Shown here: positions 7,303 through 19,307 of the stretch, one piece after another | Layout: each line of letters begins with the position of its first letter | Position numbering within the stretch: the stretch's first letter is position 1 | Translations under genes and position numbers: made by a program | NCBI RefSeq assembly: GCF_013409935.1 | Contig: NZ_JACCCO010000003.1 | Span: 620,001-684,000 of the forward strand | Direction: 5' to 3' | Source of the DNA: Streptosporangium sandarakinum | Lineage (GTDB): Bacteria; Actinomycetota; Actinomycetes; Streptosporangiales; Streptosporangiaceae | Length of the DNA stretch: 64,000 bases | Notes under the pieces: generated by a model | What the model was told of the DNA's origin: nothing | Databases searched by the model: none | Seen by the model: only the letters and a program-made list of their open reading frames with translations

Positions 7303-7905
7303 TCAGTTCAGCTTGGCGAGGATCAACTCCAGCTTGCCGTCCATGGAGTCCATGCGGTTCTCCATGGCACCCATGCGGCCGTTGAGGGCGGTCATATGGT
7401 TTTCGAGGGAGTCCATGCGGCTCTCCATGGAACCCACCCGGTCGGCCAGCTCGTCGGTCTTCTTGTCCAGGCCGTCGACCTTCTGCTCCAGCCCGTCGAA
7501 CCTCTTCTCCAGGCCGTCGAACCTCTGCTCCAGGCCGTCGACCTTCTGCTCCAGCCCGTCGAACCTCTTCTCCAGGCCGTCGAACCTCTGCTCCAGGCCG
7601 TCGACCTTCTGCTCCAGCCCGTCGAACCTCTGCTCCAGCCCGTCGACCTTCTGCTCCAGCCCGTCGAACCTCTTCTCCAGGCCGTCGACCTTCGTCGAGA
7701 GCGCGGAGAGGTCCTCCTTGGTGGCCATCCTGTTGAGGACTTCCTCGAACATCGGGACGGTGTACGTCATGACCTCCTCCCGGATGACCTTGGGGAGATC
7801 GTTCAGCGTCTCCTTGATGTCGGCCAGATCCGAGCTCGTCCTGAACGCCCAGGCCTCGAGGTCCGAGACGCGCCTGCGGGTGCTCTTCAGTGCCACGTCG
7901 GGCAT
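7303..7905 (-). CDS. heptad-repeat coiled-coil protein
   Basis: 200 residues, no signal peptide or membrane helix. Residues 1-70 are mixed helical sequence. Residues 73-149 are eleven near-identical heptads alternating VDGLEQ[RK] and FDGLE[QK][RK], with Val/Phe and Leu at the a and d positions. The C-terminal part continues as a less regular heptad pattern (SMESRMDSLENHM and similar). A long parallel coiled coil is therefore nearly certain. The ATG has a textbook AGGAGG site at 4 nt. The function is unknown; similar proteins act as cytoskeletal or scaffold rods, but nothing here proves that. It converges on corA and lies downstream of the E1 gene on the same strand. Confidence 0.85.
   Translation of the reverse strand: MPDVALKSTRRRVSDLEAWAFRTSSDLADIKETLNDLPKVIREEVMTYTVPMFEEVLNRMATKEDLSALSTKVDGLEKRFDGLEQKVDGLEQRFDGLEQKVDGLEQRFDGLEKRFDGLEQKVDGLEQRFDGLEKRFDGLEQKVDGLDKKTDELADRVGSMESRMDSLENHMTALNGRMGAMENRMDSMDGKLELILAKLN
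7459..7689 (-). repeat. 21-bp tandem repeat encoding heptads
   Basis: Eleven in-frame copies of a 21-bp unit. Neighbouring units are often identical at wobble positions, which suggests recent slippage or recombination that changes rod length in 7-residue steps. Confidence 0.85.
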
Positions 7906-8073
7906 GGTACCTCCTGGTTTTCCTCAGCGGAGGGCCGCCTGACCGGGGGGCGGGCCGAAAATCCGAAACGGTGTGGAGCTAATTGAACACGCTCCGGAGT
8001 GGCCCGCGGGTGTGTTCGGTGATTTCCGGGGTGCGGCCGGGTGACCGATTCTCGCGCGGGTCGCGGCGGGGGA

Positions 8074-10293
<2,220 letters not shown>

Positions 10294-10427
10294 AGTTCGA
10301 TTATGTCCTTCGCGCCGGTCGCCGTCCCGTCCTTGGCCTCTTTGACCTGCCGGACAACGGTGGAACGGTGTAACTGACGGCGATTCTTAACAGTTTGTCA
10401 TGTTTAACAACGCATGACCTGTCTAGT

Positions 10428-10449
10428 ACGTCTACTTGAAGTACGACGT
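10428..10449. promoter_or_regulatory. near-perfect palindrome in divergent promoter region
   Basis: ACGTC-TACTTGAAGTA-C-GACGT, a palindrome with core TACTTGAAGTA, sits between the divergent E1 gene and the secreted protein gene, 42 bp before the latter's ATG. It looks like a repressor or activator site; its protein is unknown. Confidence 0.4.
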
Positions 10450-10490
10450 GGCACCCTCATGCCGCGTTCAACCAACGGGAGGAAACCCGA

Positions 10491-11576
10491 ATGTTGCAAC
10501 GCACCAGAGCCGCCGTCGCGCTGACCGTGGGCGTCGGGGCACTCGCCCTGGCCCCCTCCGCCGTGGCGGCCACAACGGTCTCGGCGGTCGCGGCGACCGC
10601 GGCGGACCCCGTCGTCTCCAGCGTGAAGATCGACCCCAACCCGATCCTGGTCACCGGATCGCCGGTCGGGGCGGAGTTCACCTTCACCACCTCGGGGGCC
10701 GGCAAGGTCGACTTCAAGATCAAGGCGCCCGGCGGGGACTGGACGCCCCTGGAGGTCAAGCCCGCTCCGCACGGCCTGGAGTCGAAGTGGACCGCGACCA
10801 AGACCTTCGACACCAAGGACAGGGAGGGACGGTGGAGCTACATCGCCGTCGCCCACGGTGAGGACGGCAAGGAGGACACCGAGAGCGGCCGGTTCACCGT
10901 CGACGTCGTGAGGCGGGTCCTCGACACCAGGATCGCCGAGTTCAACGCCTGGCCCGAGCCGGTGCGCAAGGGCGCCAGGCTCAGCGTCAACGGGCGCCTG
11001 CTCGCCTACGGCCGGCACGGCTGGGACGGCTACGCGGGCCGTACGGTCGACATCCTGTTCCGCGCCGACGGCTCCTCGCGGTGGGAGAAGGTCGGCTCCG
11101 ACCGGACCGACCGGTTCGGCAGGTTCTCCGAGAGCGGGACCGCCGAGCGGTCCGGGACCTGGCGGGCCGTGTTCGACGGCGGCCGTTACGTCGACGGGGC
11201 CTCCAGCGGCACCGACCACGTGCGGGTCCTGGAGCCGGAGCCGGAGCCGGAGCCGGAGCGCGGCGCCAGCCGTGTCATCCGGTTCAACGCCTCGCCGGAG
11301 CCCGTCCGCCACGGCCGGTACCTGACCTTCACCGGCAGGCTCCAGGTCGACGACTCCGGCTGGGAGGGCTACCGCGCCAAGGTGGGCCTGTACTTCAAGC
11401 CCGCGGGGTCGAGCAAGTGGCAGCGCGTCAAGAACGCGTGGTCCAACGGGGCAGGCCACCTCTACACCAAGGCCAAGGCGTACCGGTCGGGTCACTGGAA
11501 GTTCGTCTTCGCCGGTGACGACGACTTCCGCTCCGACTCCAGCGGCAGCGACTACGTCAAGGTGATCAGGCGCTGA
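10491..11576 (+). CDS. secreted protein with repeated Ig-like beta domains
   Basis: 361 residues. An N-terminal signal peptide (MLQRTRAAVALTVGVGALAL, cleavage near SAVAA) is followed by an Ig-like domain (about 40-140) and two related domains (about 143-245 and 258-361). The last two align with each other: RIAEFNAWPEPVRKGARLSVNGRL versus RVIRFNASPEPVRHGRYLTFTGRL. They are joined by an EPEPEPEPE linker. No catalytic motif, sortase signal or membrane anchor is seen. It is probably an exported cell-surface or extracellular protein of the kind often found in actinomycetes; binding partner unknown. GGGAGG precedes the ATG by 8 nt. It is divergent from the E1 gene. Confidence 0.7.
   Translation: MLQRTRAAVALTVGVGALALAPSAVAATTVSAVAATAADPVVSSVKIDPNPILVTGSPVGAEFTFTTSGAGKVDFKIKAPGGDWTPLEVKPAPHGLESKWTATKTFDTKDREGRWSYIAVAHGEDGKEDTESGRFTVDVVRRVLDTRIAEFNAWPEPVRKGARLSVNGRLLAYGRHGWDGYAGRTVDILFRADGSSRWEKVGSDRTDRFGRFSESGTAERSGTWRAVFDGGRYVDGASSGTDHVRVLEPEPEPEPERGASRVIRFNASPEPVRHGRYLTFTGRLQVDDSGWEGYRAKVGLYFKPAGSSKWQRVKNAWSNGAGHLYTKAKAYRSGHWKFVFAGDDDFRSDSSGSDYVKVIRR
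11231..11259 (+). repeat. 6-bp GAGCCG repeat (Glu-Pro linker)
   Basis: About five copies of a 6-bp unit encode the EPEPEPEPE hinge between the second and third domains of the secreted protein; repeat number may vary between strains. Confidence 0.6.
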
Positions 11577-12023
11577 CGCCCGCTCCGGCGCCGTCCCCCG
11601 GAGGGGCGGCGCCGGCCGATGGGGAAGCGGCCCGGGCGTTTCGGCGCCCGGGCCGTCCTCGTGTCCGGTTCCATGCGTATCCGGTACGGGCCGCGGTCCG
11701 GGAGGACGCGTCCGGGCCGTTTTTCATGATCCCCGGGTGAATCCCACGCGATGGCAGGTTTTCGGGGGCGCCCCCGGCCATCGGCCCGGTATTTTCGCGA
11801 TCTAAATATCCATATATCAGAACTCACCCCTACAGCCGCGATGGCCTGGCCTTATAGGTGAATAATGAGATATTCCTCCCCCCATCGCTCATGCGCGGAT
11901 CGAGATGATCGGCCACATTTATCGGGGAAGCCATCCGCCTTTCTGAAGGTCGTTTTGCCGTCAGCAAACGCGGCCGGTGCGAGCATCTATTCAGAGCAGC
12001 ACCGATCATGACAAGGGGGAGGA
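11577..12023. other. gene-free interval with terminator and A+T-rich promoter zone
   Basis: The first 100 bp hold the hairpin listed separately. Bases 11790-11890 are A+T-rich (tatttt, aaatat, catatat, ataatgagatatt) and probably carry the promoter of the Cys/Pro/Tyr-rich protein, with a long 5' leader of over 100 nt. No gene is supported. Confidence 0.5.
11628..11655 (+). terminator. hairpin terminator after the Ig-like secreted protein
   Basis: Perfect 11-bp stem CGGCCCGGGCG / CGCCCGGGCCG with a TTTCGG loop, 50 bp past the stop codon. No U-run follows, as is common in high-G+C actinomycetes. Confidence 0.6.
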
Positions 12024-12536
12024 ATGCTCCGAAAACTTATTCCGCTTCTGGCCGCGATCACCGTGGCCGGATCGATGGCGGCCACCTCGGCGGTGGCGGC
12101 CGAGGCCGCGTCGGCGCCCGCCGATCACGCGGCGGTCGCCGGGGCCGAGGGGGCGGCCGCGGCGCGGGGGGCGGCCAAGGAGGCCGCCTGCCAGCCGGGG
12201 TCGCCGTGCGCGTACGCCAACTGCGGTCCCGGCCAGGTCTGCGTGCCCCATCCCAGGCAGTGCTTTACGATGCCGTGCCCGCAGTACGACTGCGTGCCCG
12301 CGAGCTACCCGAGGCCGCCGGTCTACTACCCGCCGTACCCGTACCCGAGGCCGCCGGTCTACTACCCGCCGTACCCGTATCCACGGCCGCCGGTGTACTA
12401 CCCGCCCTACCCGAGGCCGCCGTACCCGCCGGTGGTGCGTCCTCCGTACCCGCGGCCGCCGTACCCGCCCTCGTATCCGCCTCCGTACCCGCCCCCGCAC
12501 CCGCTGCCGCGTCCGATGGAGGCTCCGGGCGCCTGA
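12024..12536 (+). CDS. secreted Cys-rich protein with Pro/Tyr repeat tail
   Basis: 170 residues in three parts. Residues 1-26 are a signal peptide (MLRKLIPLLAAITVAGSMAA). An Ala-rich spacer runs to 55. Residues 56-90 are a Cys cluster of seven cysteines (56, 62, 67, 73, 80, 85, 90) containing NCGPGQVC. Residues 95-170 are a Pro/Tyr tail with three copies of YPRPPVYYPPYP followed by looser PPYP units. Tails of this type behave as extended, adhesive or cross-linkable wall polymers, and the odd Cys number leaves one thiol for intermolecular bonding. I recognise no named family. The A+T-rich upstream region and GGGGGAGGA immediately before the ATG support it as a real gene. Confidence 0.75.
   Translation: MLRKLIPLLAAITVAGSMAATSAVAAEAASAPADHAAVAGAEGAAAARGAAKEAACQPGSPCAYANCGPGQVCVPHPRQCFTMPCPQYDCVPASYPRPPVYYPPYPYPRPPVYYPPYPYPRPPVYYPPYPRPPYPPVVRPPYPRPPYPPSYPPPYPPPHPLPRPMEAPGA
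12306..12413 (+). repeat. three 36-bp repeats encoding YPRPPVYYPPYP
   Basis: Three consecutive, almost identical 36-bp units within the Pro/Tyr tail. The third copy differs only at wobble bases (tatccacggccgccggtg versus the earlier units). Confidence 0.8.
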
Positions 12537-12573
12537 CACCTCTTCCGGCTCGGCGGCCCCGCCTGAGTCGTTG

Positions 12574-12603
12574 ACGGCGGCGGACCCATGGGTCCGCCGC
12601 CGT
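12574..12603. terminator. bidirectional terminator between convergent genes
   Basis: A perfect 30-bp palindrome (15-bp arms beginning ACGGCGGCGGACCCA) sits exactly between the stop of the Pro/Tyr protein and the TAA of the TetR gene, so it can end transcripts from both sides. Confidence 0.7.
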
Positions 12604-13202
12604 TAGCGTTCCTTAACCACGACCGTGGCGAGCGCCGCGCGGGCCATCCCGCGCAGCAGGCCGGCCATCAGCTCGGGCGCGAGGTCGCCCGCGCTGTGCG
12701 GCGTGGAGTTGAGCAGTCCGAAGACGGCGTGGGTGGCGGCGCGCAGCCGCGCCGCGGGGCACGAGGGGTAGATCTCGCTCAGCACGGTCACCCACTCCTC
12801 CACGTACAGCCGCTGCAGGCGCCTGATCCGGCGCCGGGCGGGCTCGGGGACGTTGCCGAGCTCGCGGTCGTGCACGGTGATCAGCGCCGGATGGCTGAGC
12901 GCGAATTCGATCTGCCCGTTGAGCAGGGCGTCCAGGGCGTGTTCGGCGTCCGGGGCCTCGGTGACGCACCTTCCCGCCGAGGCGTGCAGGCGCTCGCTGA
13001 CGTCCAGCAGCATCTCGGCCAGCAGGGCCTCCTTGCCGCTGAAGTGCCGGTAGAGGGCGGGGCCCGAGACGCCGACCGCGCCGCCGATGTCCTCGATGGA
13101 CACGCCGTGGAAGCCGCGCGCGGCGAACAGCGCGGCGGCGGCGTCGAGTATCTCCACGCGTCGCGAGCCGCGGGCGCGAGCGGAGGCCGGAGCGGTCGTC
13201 AC
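12603..13202 (-). CDS. TetR-family regulator of the leucine catabolic operon
   Basis: 199 residues from the GTG at 13202. The N-terminal helix-turn-helix is clear (RRVEILDAAAALFAARGFHGVSIEDIGGAVGVSGPALYRHFSGKEALLAEML). The C-terminal ligand domain is alpha-helical and diverse. The gene is divergent from the methylcrotonyl-CoA carboxylase operon, 141 bp away, the standard layout for a local repressor relieved by an acyl-CoA. An earlier in-frame start (13265) would add 21 residues unlike the family, overlapping the probable operator. It converges on the Pro/Tyr protein through a shared palindromic terminator. Confidence 0.85.
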   Translation of the reverse strand: MTTAPASARARGSRRVEILDAAAALFAARGFHGVSIEDIGGAVGVSGPALYRHFSGKEALLAEMLLDVSERLHASAGRCVTEAPDAEHALDALLNGQIEFALSHPALITVHDRELGNVPEPARRRIRRLQRLYVEEWVTVLSEIYPSCPAARLRAATHAVFGLLNSTPHSAGDLAPELMAGLLRGMARAALATVVVKER

Positions 13203-13223
13203 CCCCGCATGGTAGACGCTGAC

Positions 13224-13239
13224 GTTAACGATGACTAAC
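13224..13239. promoter_or_regulatory. candidate TetR operator
   Basis: GTTA-N8-TAAC half-sites (GTTAACGATGACTAAC) lie in the gap between the divergent TetR gene and the carboxylase operon, overlapping the region just upstream of the TetR start. The short arms make this a modest call. Confidence 0.35.
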
Positions 13240-13342
13240 ATCTGCGGTGAAGACGACGTTGTCACCCACCGGTCCGCGGCGACGCGGCCGGGCGGCGGTC
13301 GCGGTCGTGACGGCCGGGCCGCCGCGCCGAAGAGGAGAGCGC

Positions 13343-14911
13343 ATGAGTGGCTGGCCGGTGCTGCGAAGCACCTGCGATCCGGGCGGCGACGCCTTCAAGG
13401 CCAACGCCGAGGTCAACGAGCGGCTGGTGGCCGAGCTGCGCGAACGTGTCGCCGTCGCCGCCCTGGGCGGCCCGGAGCGGTCGCGGGCCAGGCACGTCTC
13501 GCGCGGCAAACTGCTGCCCCGCGACCGGGTCGACGCCCTCCTGGACCCGGGCTCGCGCTTCCTGGAGCTGTCCCAGCTCGCCGCGAACGGGATGTACGGC
13601 GACGACGCCCCGGCGGCCGGGATCATCACCGGCGTCGGCCGCGTCTCCGGCCGCGAGTGCGTGGTCGTCGCCAACGACGCCACCGTCAAGGGCGGCACCT
13701 ACTACCCGATGACGGTCAAGAAGCACCTGCGGGCACAGGAGGTCGCCCTCCACAACCACCTGCCGTGCGTCTACCTCGTCGACTCCGGCGGCGCGTTCCT
13801 GCCCCGCCAGGACGAGGTCTTCCCCGACCGCGAGCACTTCGGCCGGATCTTCTACAACCAGGCCACCATGTCGGCGCGCGGCATCCCGCAGATCGCCGCC
13901 GTCCTCGGCTCCTGCACGGCCGGCGGCGCCTACGTCCCGGCGATGAGCGACGAGGCGGTCATCGTGCGCGACCAGGGCACGATCTTCCTGGGCGGGCCGC
14001 CGCTGGTGAAGGCCGCCACCGGCGAGGAGGTCACCGCCGAGGAGCTCGGCGGCGGCGACCTGCACTCGCGGGTCAGCGGCGTCACCGACCACCTGGCCGA
14101 GGACGACTCCCACGCGCTGCGGATCGTCCGCGACATCATCTCCACCCTCGCCCCGCGCACCCCCCCGCCGTGGGAGCGCGCCGCCTCGGAGGAGCCCGCG
14201 CACGACCCCCGCGACCTGTACGGGATCGTCCCGGCCGACACCCGCGTCCCCTACGACGTGCGCGAGGTCATCGCCCGGATCGTGGACGGCAGCCGGTTCG
14301 GCGAGTTCAAGGCCGAGTACGGCGCCACCCTCGTCACCGGCTTCGCCCGCATCCACGGCCACCCGGTGGGGATCATCGCCAACAACGGCATCCTGTTCGC
14401 CGAGTCCGCCCTCAAGGGCGCGCACTTCATCGAGCTGTGCGACCGCCGCGCCATCCCCCTGGTCTTCCTGCAGAACATCAGCGGGTTCATGGTCGGCCGG
14501 GCCTACGAGGCCGGCGGCATCGCCAAGCACGGCGCCAAGATGGTCACCGCGGTCGCCTGCGCCCGGGTGCCCAAGCTCACCGTGGTCGTCGGCGGCTCGT
14601 TCGGCGCGGGCAACTACGCCATGGCCGGGCGGGCCTACTCGCCCCGGTTCCTGTGGATGTGGCCGAACGCCCGCATCTCCGTGATGGGCGGCGAGCAGGC
14701 CGCCAACGTGCTGTCCACGGTCGGCGACGCCGACCCCGACGCCATCCGCAGGCAGTACGAGGACCAGGGCAACCCCTACTACTCCACCGCCCGCCTCTGG
14801 GACGACGGCGTCATCGACCCCCTCGACACCCGCACCGTCCTGGGCCTGGCCCTGTCCGCCGCGGCCAACGCCCCCCTCGACCCCGTCGGCTACGGCGTCT
14901 TCCGGATGTGA
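13343..14911 (+). CDS. liuB: 3-methylcrotonyl-CoA carboxylase beta (carboxyltransferase) subunit
   Basis: 522 residues, normal for MCC beta. Both carboxyltransferase halves are visible. The acyl-CoA-binding half has [21 protein letters not shown] and the oxyanion-hole strings [16 protein letters not shown] and [23 protein letters not shown]. The carboxybiotin half has [32 protein letters not shown]. The enzyme moves the carboxyl group from biotin to 3-methylcrotonyl-CoA in leucine breakdown. AGGAGA precedes the ATG by 5 nt. First gene of an operon whose next members (alpha subunit at +7 bp, HMG-CoA lyase, acyl-CoA dehydrogenase) are the other leucine-degradation steps, which supports MCC over propionyl-CoA carboxylase. 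Confidence 0.92.
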   Translation: MSGWPVLRSTCDPGGDAFKANAEVNERLVAELRERVAVAALGGPERSRARHVSRGKLLPRDRVDALLDPGSRFLELSQLAANGMYGDDAPAAGIITGVGRVSGRECVVVANDATVKGGTYYPMTVKKHLRAQEVALHNHLPCVYLVDSGGAFLPRQDEVFPDREHFGRIFYNQATMSARGIPQIAAVLGSCTAGGAYVPAMSDEAVIVRDQGTIFLGGPPLVKAATGEEVTAEELGGGDLHSRVSGVTDHLAEDDSHALRIVRDIISTLAPRTPPPWERAASEEPAHDPRDLYGIVPADTRVPYDVREVIARIVDGSRFGEFKAEYGATLVTGFARIHGHPVGIIANNGILFAESALKGAHFIELCDRRAIPLVFLQNISGFMVGRAYEAGGIAKHGAKMVTAVACARVPKLTVVVGGSFGAGNYAMAGRAYSPRFLWMWPNARISVMGGEQAANVLSTVGDADPDAIRRQYEDQGNPYYSTARLWDDGVIDPLDTRTVLGLALSAAANAPLDPVGYGVFRM

Positions 14912-14918
14912 GTGCCCC

Positions 14919-17000
14919 ATGACGAACCCCACAGCGAACGACCCGGCCCCGGCCCCCGCCCGGTCCGGGATGTTCGACACCGTCCTGATCGCCAACCGCG
15001 GCGAGATCGCCCTGCGCGTCATCCGGACGCTCCGGAGGCTCGGAATCCGCTCCGTCGCCGTGTACAGCGACGCCGACGCCGGCGCCCGGCACGTCCGCGA
15101 GGCCGACGTCGCGGTCCGGCTCGGTGGCGGCTACCTCGACATCGACCGGATCCTGGCCGCCGCCGCGGCGACCGGCGCCCAGGCCGTGCACCCCGGATAC
15201 GGCTTCCTGGCGGAGAACGCCGCCTTCGCCCGGCGCTGCGCCGAGGCCGGCCTGGTGTTCGTCGGCCCGCCGCCCGAGGCCATCGAGGCCATGGGCGACA
15301 AGATCCGGGCCAAGGAGACCGTGGCCGCCGCCGGGGTCCCCGTCGTGCCCGGCGGCGCCGAACCCGGCGACGACCTCGTCGCGGCGGCCGAGCGGGTCGG
15401 CTTCCCCGCGCTGATCAAGCCGTCCGCGGGCGGCGGCGGCAAGGGCATGGTGCTGGTGCGCTCCGCCGGGGAACTGCCCGAGGCGCTGGCGTCGGCCCGC
15501 CGTACGGCCGCCGCCGCGTTCGGCGACGCGACCCTGCTGATCGAGCGGTTCGTGGACAACCCCCGCCACATCGAGATCCAGGTGATGGCCGACGCGCACG
15601 GCAACGTCGTCCACCTCGGCGAGCGCGAGTGCAGCCTCCAGCGCCGCCACCAGAAGATCATCGAGGAGGCGCCGTCCCCGCTGCTCGACGACGCCGCCCG
15701 GGCCCGCATGGGCGCGGCGGCGGTCGAGGCGGCCAGGGCCGTCGGCTACGTCGGCGCCGGCACCGTCGAGTTCATCGTCCAGGGCGCCACCGGCGACTAC
15801 TACTTCATGGAGATGAACACCCGCCTGCAGGTCGAGCACCCGGTCACCGAGCTGGTCACCGGCCTGGACCTGGTCGAGCTGCAGCTGCGGGCCGCCGCCG
15901 GCGAGCCGCTGCCGCTCACCCAGGAGGAGGTACGGCTGCGCGGCCACGCCGTGGAGGCCCGCGTCTACGCCGAGGACCCCTCCCGGGGCTTCCTGCCGAC
16001 CGGCGGCCGGGTCCTGGCGCTGCGCGAGCCCGAGGGCGTCCGGGTCGACTCCGGCCTGATGATCGGCGGGACCGTCGGCAGCGACTACGACCCGATGCTG
16101 TCCAAGGTGATCGCCTGGGGCCCCGACCGGGTGAGCGCGCTGCGGCGGCTGGACGGGGCGCTCGCCGGGACGGTCGTGCTCGGCGTGCCGACCAACGTCT
16201 CCTTCCTGCGCGCCCTGCTCACCCATCCCGAGGTGGTCTCCGGAGCCCTCGACACCGGCCTGGTCGAGCGCCACCTCGGCGAGCTCGCCGCGGGCGGGGC
16301 CGTCCCCGCCGACGTGCCGGTCGCCGCCGCCCTGCTCCTGCACCACGAGCGGGTGCCCGCCGCGCCGGCCGACCCGTGGGACGTGCCCGACGGCTGGCGG
16401 CTCGGGGACGCGGCGTGGACCGCGTGGCGGCTGGAGAGCCGCGACGGCGTGTCCGAGGTGCGGGTGCGCGGGCTCCCCGGGTCTCCCGCCGGAGCCGAGG
16501 TGCGTCCGGCCGCCGGCGGGGCCGGTGAGGACCGGGGCGCCGGGGACGCCGGGGACACAGAGGCCGCGGGGACGGCCGGTGCCGTACGGGCGACGCTGGC
16601 CCTGGACGGCGACGACCTGCTCGTCACCCTGGACGGCGTCCGCAGGCGCTACGCCGTCGCCCGCGACGGCGACACCGTCTGGCTGGGCCGCGACGGCGCC
16701 GCCTGGGCCCTGACCCGCCACCACCTGGGCGACCCCGGGGACCGCGCGGGCGCGGCCGGCGCCGCCGACGGCGTGGTCCGCAGCCCCATGCCCGGCACGG
16801 TCCTGGTGGTCAAGGCCGGGATCGGGGAGGGCGTCGCGGAGGGCCAGCCGCTGGTCATCGTCGAGGCGATGAAGATGGAGCACACCGTGACCGCGCCGAT
16901 CGCCGGAGTCGTCACCGAGCTGCCGGCGCGGGCCGGCCAGGCGGTCGACATGGACGCCGTCCTGGCGGTCGTCCGGCCGCACGACGAGGGGGAGCGGTGA
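14919..17000 (+). CDS. liuD: 3-methylcrotonyl-CoA carboxylase alpha subunit (biotin carboxylase + BCCP)
   Basis: 693 residues. N-terminal biotin carboxylase domain ([15 protein letters not shown]), ATP-grasp with the glycine-rich SAGGGGKGM loop, and the catalytic [14 protein letters not shown] linker/BT-like region rich in Gly and Ala spans about 470-610. The C-terminal biotinyl domain has the biotin-lysine motif EAMKMEH. It carboxylates its own biotin with ATP and bicarbonate and hands CO2 to the beta subunit. The start is 7 nt after the beta stop with little ribosome site, so coupling is likely. The stretch [18 protein letters not shown] around residues 535-552 is a low-complexity insertion. 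Confidence 0.92.
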   Translation: MTNPTANDPAPAPARSGMFDTVLIANRGEIALRVIRTLRRLGIRSVAVYSDADAGARHVREADVAVRLGGGYLDIDRILAAAAATGAQAVHPGYGFLAENAAFARRCAEAGLVFVGPPPEAIEAMGDKIRAKETVAAAGVPVVPGGAEPGDDLVAAAERVGFPALIKPSAGGGGKGMVLVRSAGELPEALASARRTAAAAFGDATLLIERFVDNPRHIEIQVMADAHGNVVHLGERECSLQRRHQKIIEEAPSPLLDDAARARMGAAAVEAARAVGYVGAGTVEFIVQGATGDYYFMEMNTRLQVEHPVTELVTGLDLVELQLRAAAGEPLPLTQEEVRLRGHAVEARVYAEDPSRGFLPTGGRVLALREPEGVRVDSGLMIGGTVGSDYDPMLSKVIAWGPDRVSALRRLDGALAGTVVLGVPTNVSFLRALLTHPEVVSGALDTGLVERHLGELAAGGAVPADVPVAAALLLHHERVPAAPADPWDVPDGWRLGDAAWTAWRLESRDGVSEVRVRGLPGSPAGAEVRPAAGGAGEDRGAGDAGDTEAAGTAGAVRATLALDGDDLLVTLDGVRRRYAVARDGDTVWLGRDGAAWALTRHHLGDPGDRAGAAGAADGVVRSPMPGTVLVVKAGIGEGVAEGQPLVIVEAMKMEHTVTAPIAGVVTELPARAGQAVDMDAVLAVVRPHDEGER

Positions 17001-17100
17001 CGCGCGAGCCGTACACGGTCGCGGGACGGGACACGGCGCGCGGACGGCACATCGCCGCCGCGCCGGGACGGGAGGCGTGATGCGCGAGCCGTACGCGGTC
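16997..17100 (+). repeat. imperfect duplication of the HMG-CoA lyase 5' end
   Basis: Bases 16997-17020 and 17078-17100 are near copies (TGACGCGCGAGCCGTACACGGTC versus the same string with T and G changes). The first copy lies untranslated, directly after the alpha-subunit stop; the second is the real start of the lyase gene. Confidence 0.6.
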
Positions 17101-18033
17101 CGGGAGGCCGGGCTGCCCGACCGGGTCACGGTCTACGAGGTCGGGCCGCGCGACGGGCTGCAGAACGAGAAGGCGGTCGTTCCCGTCGAGGTCAAGGCCG
17201 AGTTCGTCGCCCGGCTGGCCGCGGCCGGGCACCGCGTGATCGAGACGACCAGCTTCGTGCACCCCAAGTGGGTGCCCCAGCTCGCCGACGCCGCCGAACT
17301 GCTGGGCCTCGTCGAGAAGGTCCCCGGCGTGCGCTACCCGGTGCTCGTCCCCAACGAGCGCGGCCTGGACCGGGCGCTGGAGCACGGCGTCGAGGAGATC
17401 GCGGTCTTCGCCAGCGCCACCGAGACCTTCGCCCGCCGCAACCTCAACCGCACGCTCGCCTCGCAGTTCGAGATGTTCGAGCCGGTCGTGGCGCGGGCGC
17501 TGGAGAACGGCCTGCGGGTCAGGGCGTACGTGTCGATGTGCTTCGGCGACCCCTGGGAGGGCCCCACCCCGGTCGGTCAGGTGGTCGAGGTAGGCCGCAG
17601 GCTGCTCGACATGGGCTGCTTCGAGCTGTCGCTCGGCGACACGATCGGCGTCGGCACCCCCGGGCACGTCACCGCGCTGATCGGCGCGTTCGGCGGGCCC
17701 TCGCGGCTGGCGGTGCACTTCCACGACACCTACGGTCAGGCCCTGGCCAACACCCTGGCCGCGCTGCGGGCGGGCGTGACCGTGGTCGACGCCTCCACCG
17801 GCGGCATCGGCGGCTGCCCCTACGCCGACAGCGCCACCGGCAACCTCGCCACCGAGGACCTGGTGTGGATGCTGCACGGCCTCGGCGTCGAGACGGGTCT
17901 CGACCTCGCCTCGCTGGTGGAGACCAGTACCTGGCTGGCCGCGAGGCTCGGCCGTCCCAGCCCCTCCCGGGTCGTCCAGGCGCTGGGGGAGACCCCCACC
18001 GGCGGTACGGCCGACCACGACGTCAAGGAGTAG
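17080..18033 (+). CDS. liuE: hydroxymethylglutaryl-CoA lyase
   Basis: 317 residues, a single TIM barrel of the HMGL-like family. The catalytic N-terminal motif GPRDGLQNE is present (about 16-24) and the active-site cysteine loop GGIGGCPYADSATGN near residues 228-242 is intact. The metal-binding HFHD is also present. It splits 3-hydroxy-3-methylglutaryl-CoA to acetyl-CoA and acetoacetate, the last step of leucine breakdown. ATG at 17080 follows GGGAGG by 4 nt; a GTG one codon earlier is too close to the ribosome site. The methylglutaconyl-CoA hydratase needed between MCC and this enzyme is not in this operon; the enoyl-CoA hydratase at 48739-49545 could serve. Confidence 0.93.
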   Translation: MREPYAVREAGLPDRVTVYEVGPRDGLQNEKAVVPVEVKAEFVARLAAAGHRVIETTSFVHPKWVPQLADAAELLGLVEKVPGVRYPVLVPNERGLDRALEHGVEEIAVFASATETFARRNLNRTLASQFEMFEPVVARALENGLRVRAYVSMCFGDPWEGPTPVGQVVEVGRRLLDMGCFELSLGDTIGVGTPGHVTALIGAFGGPSRLAVHFHDTYGQALANTLAALRAGVTVVDASTGGIGGCPYADSATGNLATEDLVWMLHGLGVETGLDLASLVETSTWLAARLGRPSPSRVVQALGETPTGGTADHDVKE

Positions 18034-18038
18034 TGACG

Positions 18039-19196
<1,158 letters not shown>

Positions 19197-19307
19197 CCCG
19201 CCGGTACGGTGGCCGGAGCGCCGGCCCGGCCACCGCGGGAAGGACCTCGGCCCGGCCCTTGACGGACGCGGCCGGGCGCTTGAGGCGACGGCGGCCTTTC
19301 CGTACGG

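Noticed and set aside
13262..17129. Two long antisense open frames (586 and 772 codons) over the carboxylase genes
   Set aside because: They mirror the wobble G+C bias of liuB and liuD on the plus strand and show no recognisable domains.
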